Below are positions 63,865 to 64,000 of a stretch of 64,000 nt of DNA, piece by piece. Numbering within the stretch: position 1 is the stretch's first letter; each line of letters starts with the position of its first letter. Origin of the DNA: Flavobacterium inviolabile. GTDB taxonomy: Bacteria > Bacteroidota > Bacteroidia > Flavobacteriales > Flavobacteriaceae. The translations under genes were made by a program, and so were the position numbers. The stretch lies in the NCBI RefSeq assembly GCF_013389455.1, contig NZ_CP058278.1, positions 620,001 to 684,000 on the forward strand, given 5' to 3'. Below the pieces are notes generated by a model. It was not told the DNA's origin. It worked only from the letters and a program-made list of their open reading frames with translations, and did no database searches.

Positions 63865-64000
63865 ATGAGAGCTTTAGCAGTATTAAGTCCTTCTTTATAT
63901 GAAAAAACAGATGCCCGGAAAAGGCATCTGTTTTCTATTGACAGTCATCAGATCCCTCTTGGCTTTGTTACCGCCAGCATGCCGGAATTTGATGAAAACG
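63865..64000 (+). CDS. Uncertain partial open frame after lanB
   Basis: A + strand frame begins with an ATG two bases after the lanB stop and is open to the right edge (45 codons). It starts MRALAVLSPSLYEKTD and is not recognised. It runs across a perfect hairpin (63904-63934) that looks like a terminator, which casts doubt on it. The alternative is a minus-strand gene whose C-terminus ends near 63948. Neither could be decided from this fragment. Confidence 0.3.
   Translation, partial: MRALAVLSPSLYEKTDARKRHLFSIDSHQIPLGFVTASMPEFDEN
63904..63934. terminator. Possible bidirectional terminator after lanB
   Basis: A 12-bp perfect stem AAAACAGATGCC / GGCATCTGTTTT with a 7-base loop. The minus-strand side has a run of six T, the plus side four T. 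It would end the adaptor-exporter-lanB transcript 42 bp after the stop, and/or a minus-strand gene from the right. Confidence 0.6.

Noticed and set aside
1..64000. tRNA, rRNA, CRISPR arrays and insertion sequences
   Set aside because: No cloverleaf with TTCGAATC-type arm, no regularly spaced repeats and no transposase-like frames were seen by reading; a dedicated scan could still find a divergent RNA.

Overview
The window looks like chromosomal DNA of a Bacteroidota member in the family Flavobacteriaceae, most like Flavobacterium. The evidence is the AT-rich sequence, type IX secretion (T9SS) sorting domains on three secreted proteins, TonB-dependent receptors with carboxypeptidase-like N-terminal domains, several promoters of the flavobacterial TAnnTTTG type, weak or absent Shine-Dalgarno sequences, and Bacteroidota-restricted families (DUF4421, DUF3575, DUF6157, GDYxxLxY). 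Coding density is high. I see no rRNA, tRNA, CRISPR array, insertion sequence or prophage. The species cannot be named from sequence reading alone.

Layout. 0-7 kb: N-terminus of a Gcr-like recombinase family gene, a CYTH protein, a YCII lipoprotein, an RlpA-like protein, a small membrane protein, a T9SS metalloprotease, an ACT-domain protein, YraN and an LD-carboxypeptidase. 7-12 kb: metG followed by a tight run of HAD hydrolase, CAT-like acetyltransferase, Nudix hydrolase and HDAC-like deacetylase, then a convergent short ssb. 12-20 kb: a T9SS beta-propeller protein and a forward series of small enzymes, including a GNAT-nitrilase fusion, a YfiT/BstA-type DinB protein and an AlkZ-like glycosylase. 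20-27 kb: a second large T9SS metalloprotease, an M13 peptidase, SCO and MepB.

27-38 kb is a metal-homeostasis region. It holds feoA, feoB and a 41-residue FeoB-associated Cys-rich protein. Convergent to these is an mntR-type regulator with an Nramp transporter fused to a universal-stress domain. Divergent from the regulator is a TonB receptor coupled to a thioredoxin, and then a siderophore-type TonB receptor. A DtxR-like palindrome lies directly on the -7 box between the regulator and the receptor. 38-45 kb: bacilliredoxin, acyltransferase, acyl-ACP desaturase, HD protein, a helical-repeat protein and three membrane proteins.

45-56 kb is a haem-biosynthesis locus. hemH and hemJ, with a histidine kinase and an enoyl-CoA hydratase, run leftward. 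hemA-hemC-hemD-(GNAT)-hemE-(DUF3575)-hemF run rightward. An AraC regulator sits between the two arms. hemB and hemL are not in the window.

57 kb to the right edge is the most notable accessory region: an adaptor (HlyD), a C39-peptidase ABC exporter and a full-length class I lantibiotic dehydratase, tightly packed on the + strand. This is the modification and export core of a lanthipeptide-like RiPP pathway. No convincing precursor peptide or LanC cyclase is visible in the window, and the cluster reaches or crosses the right edge.
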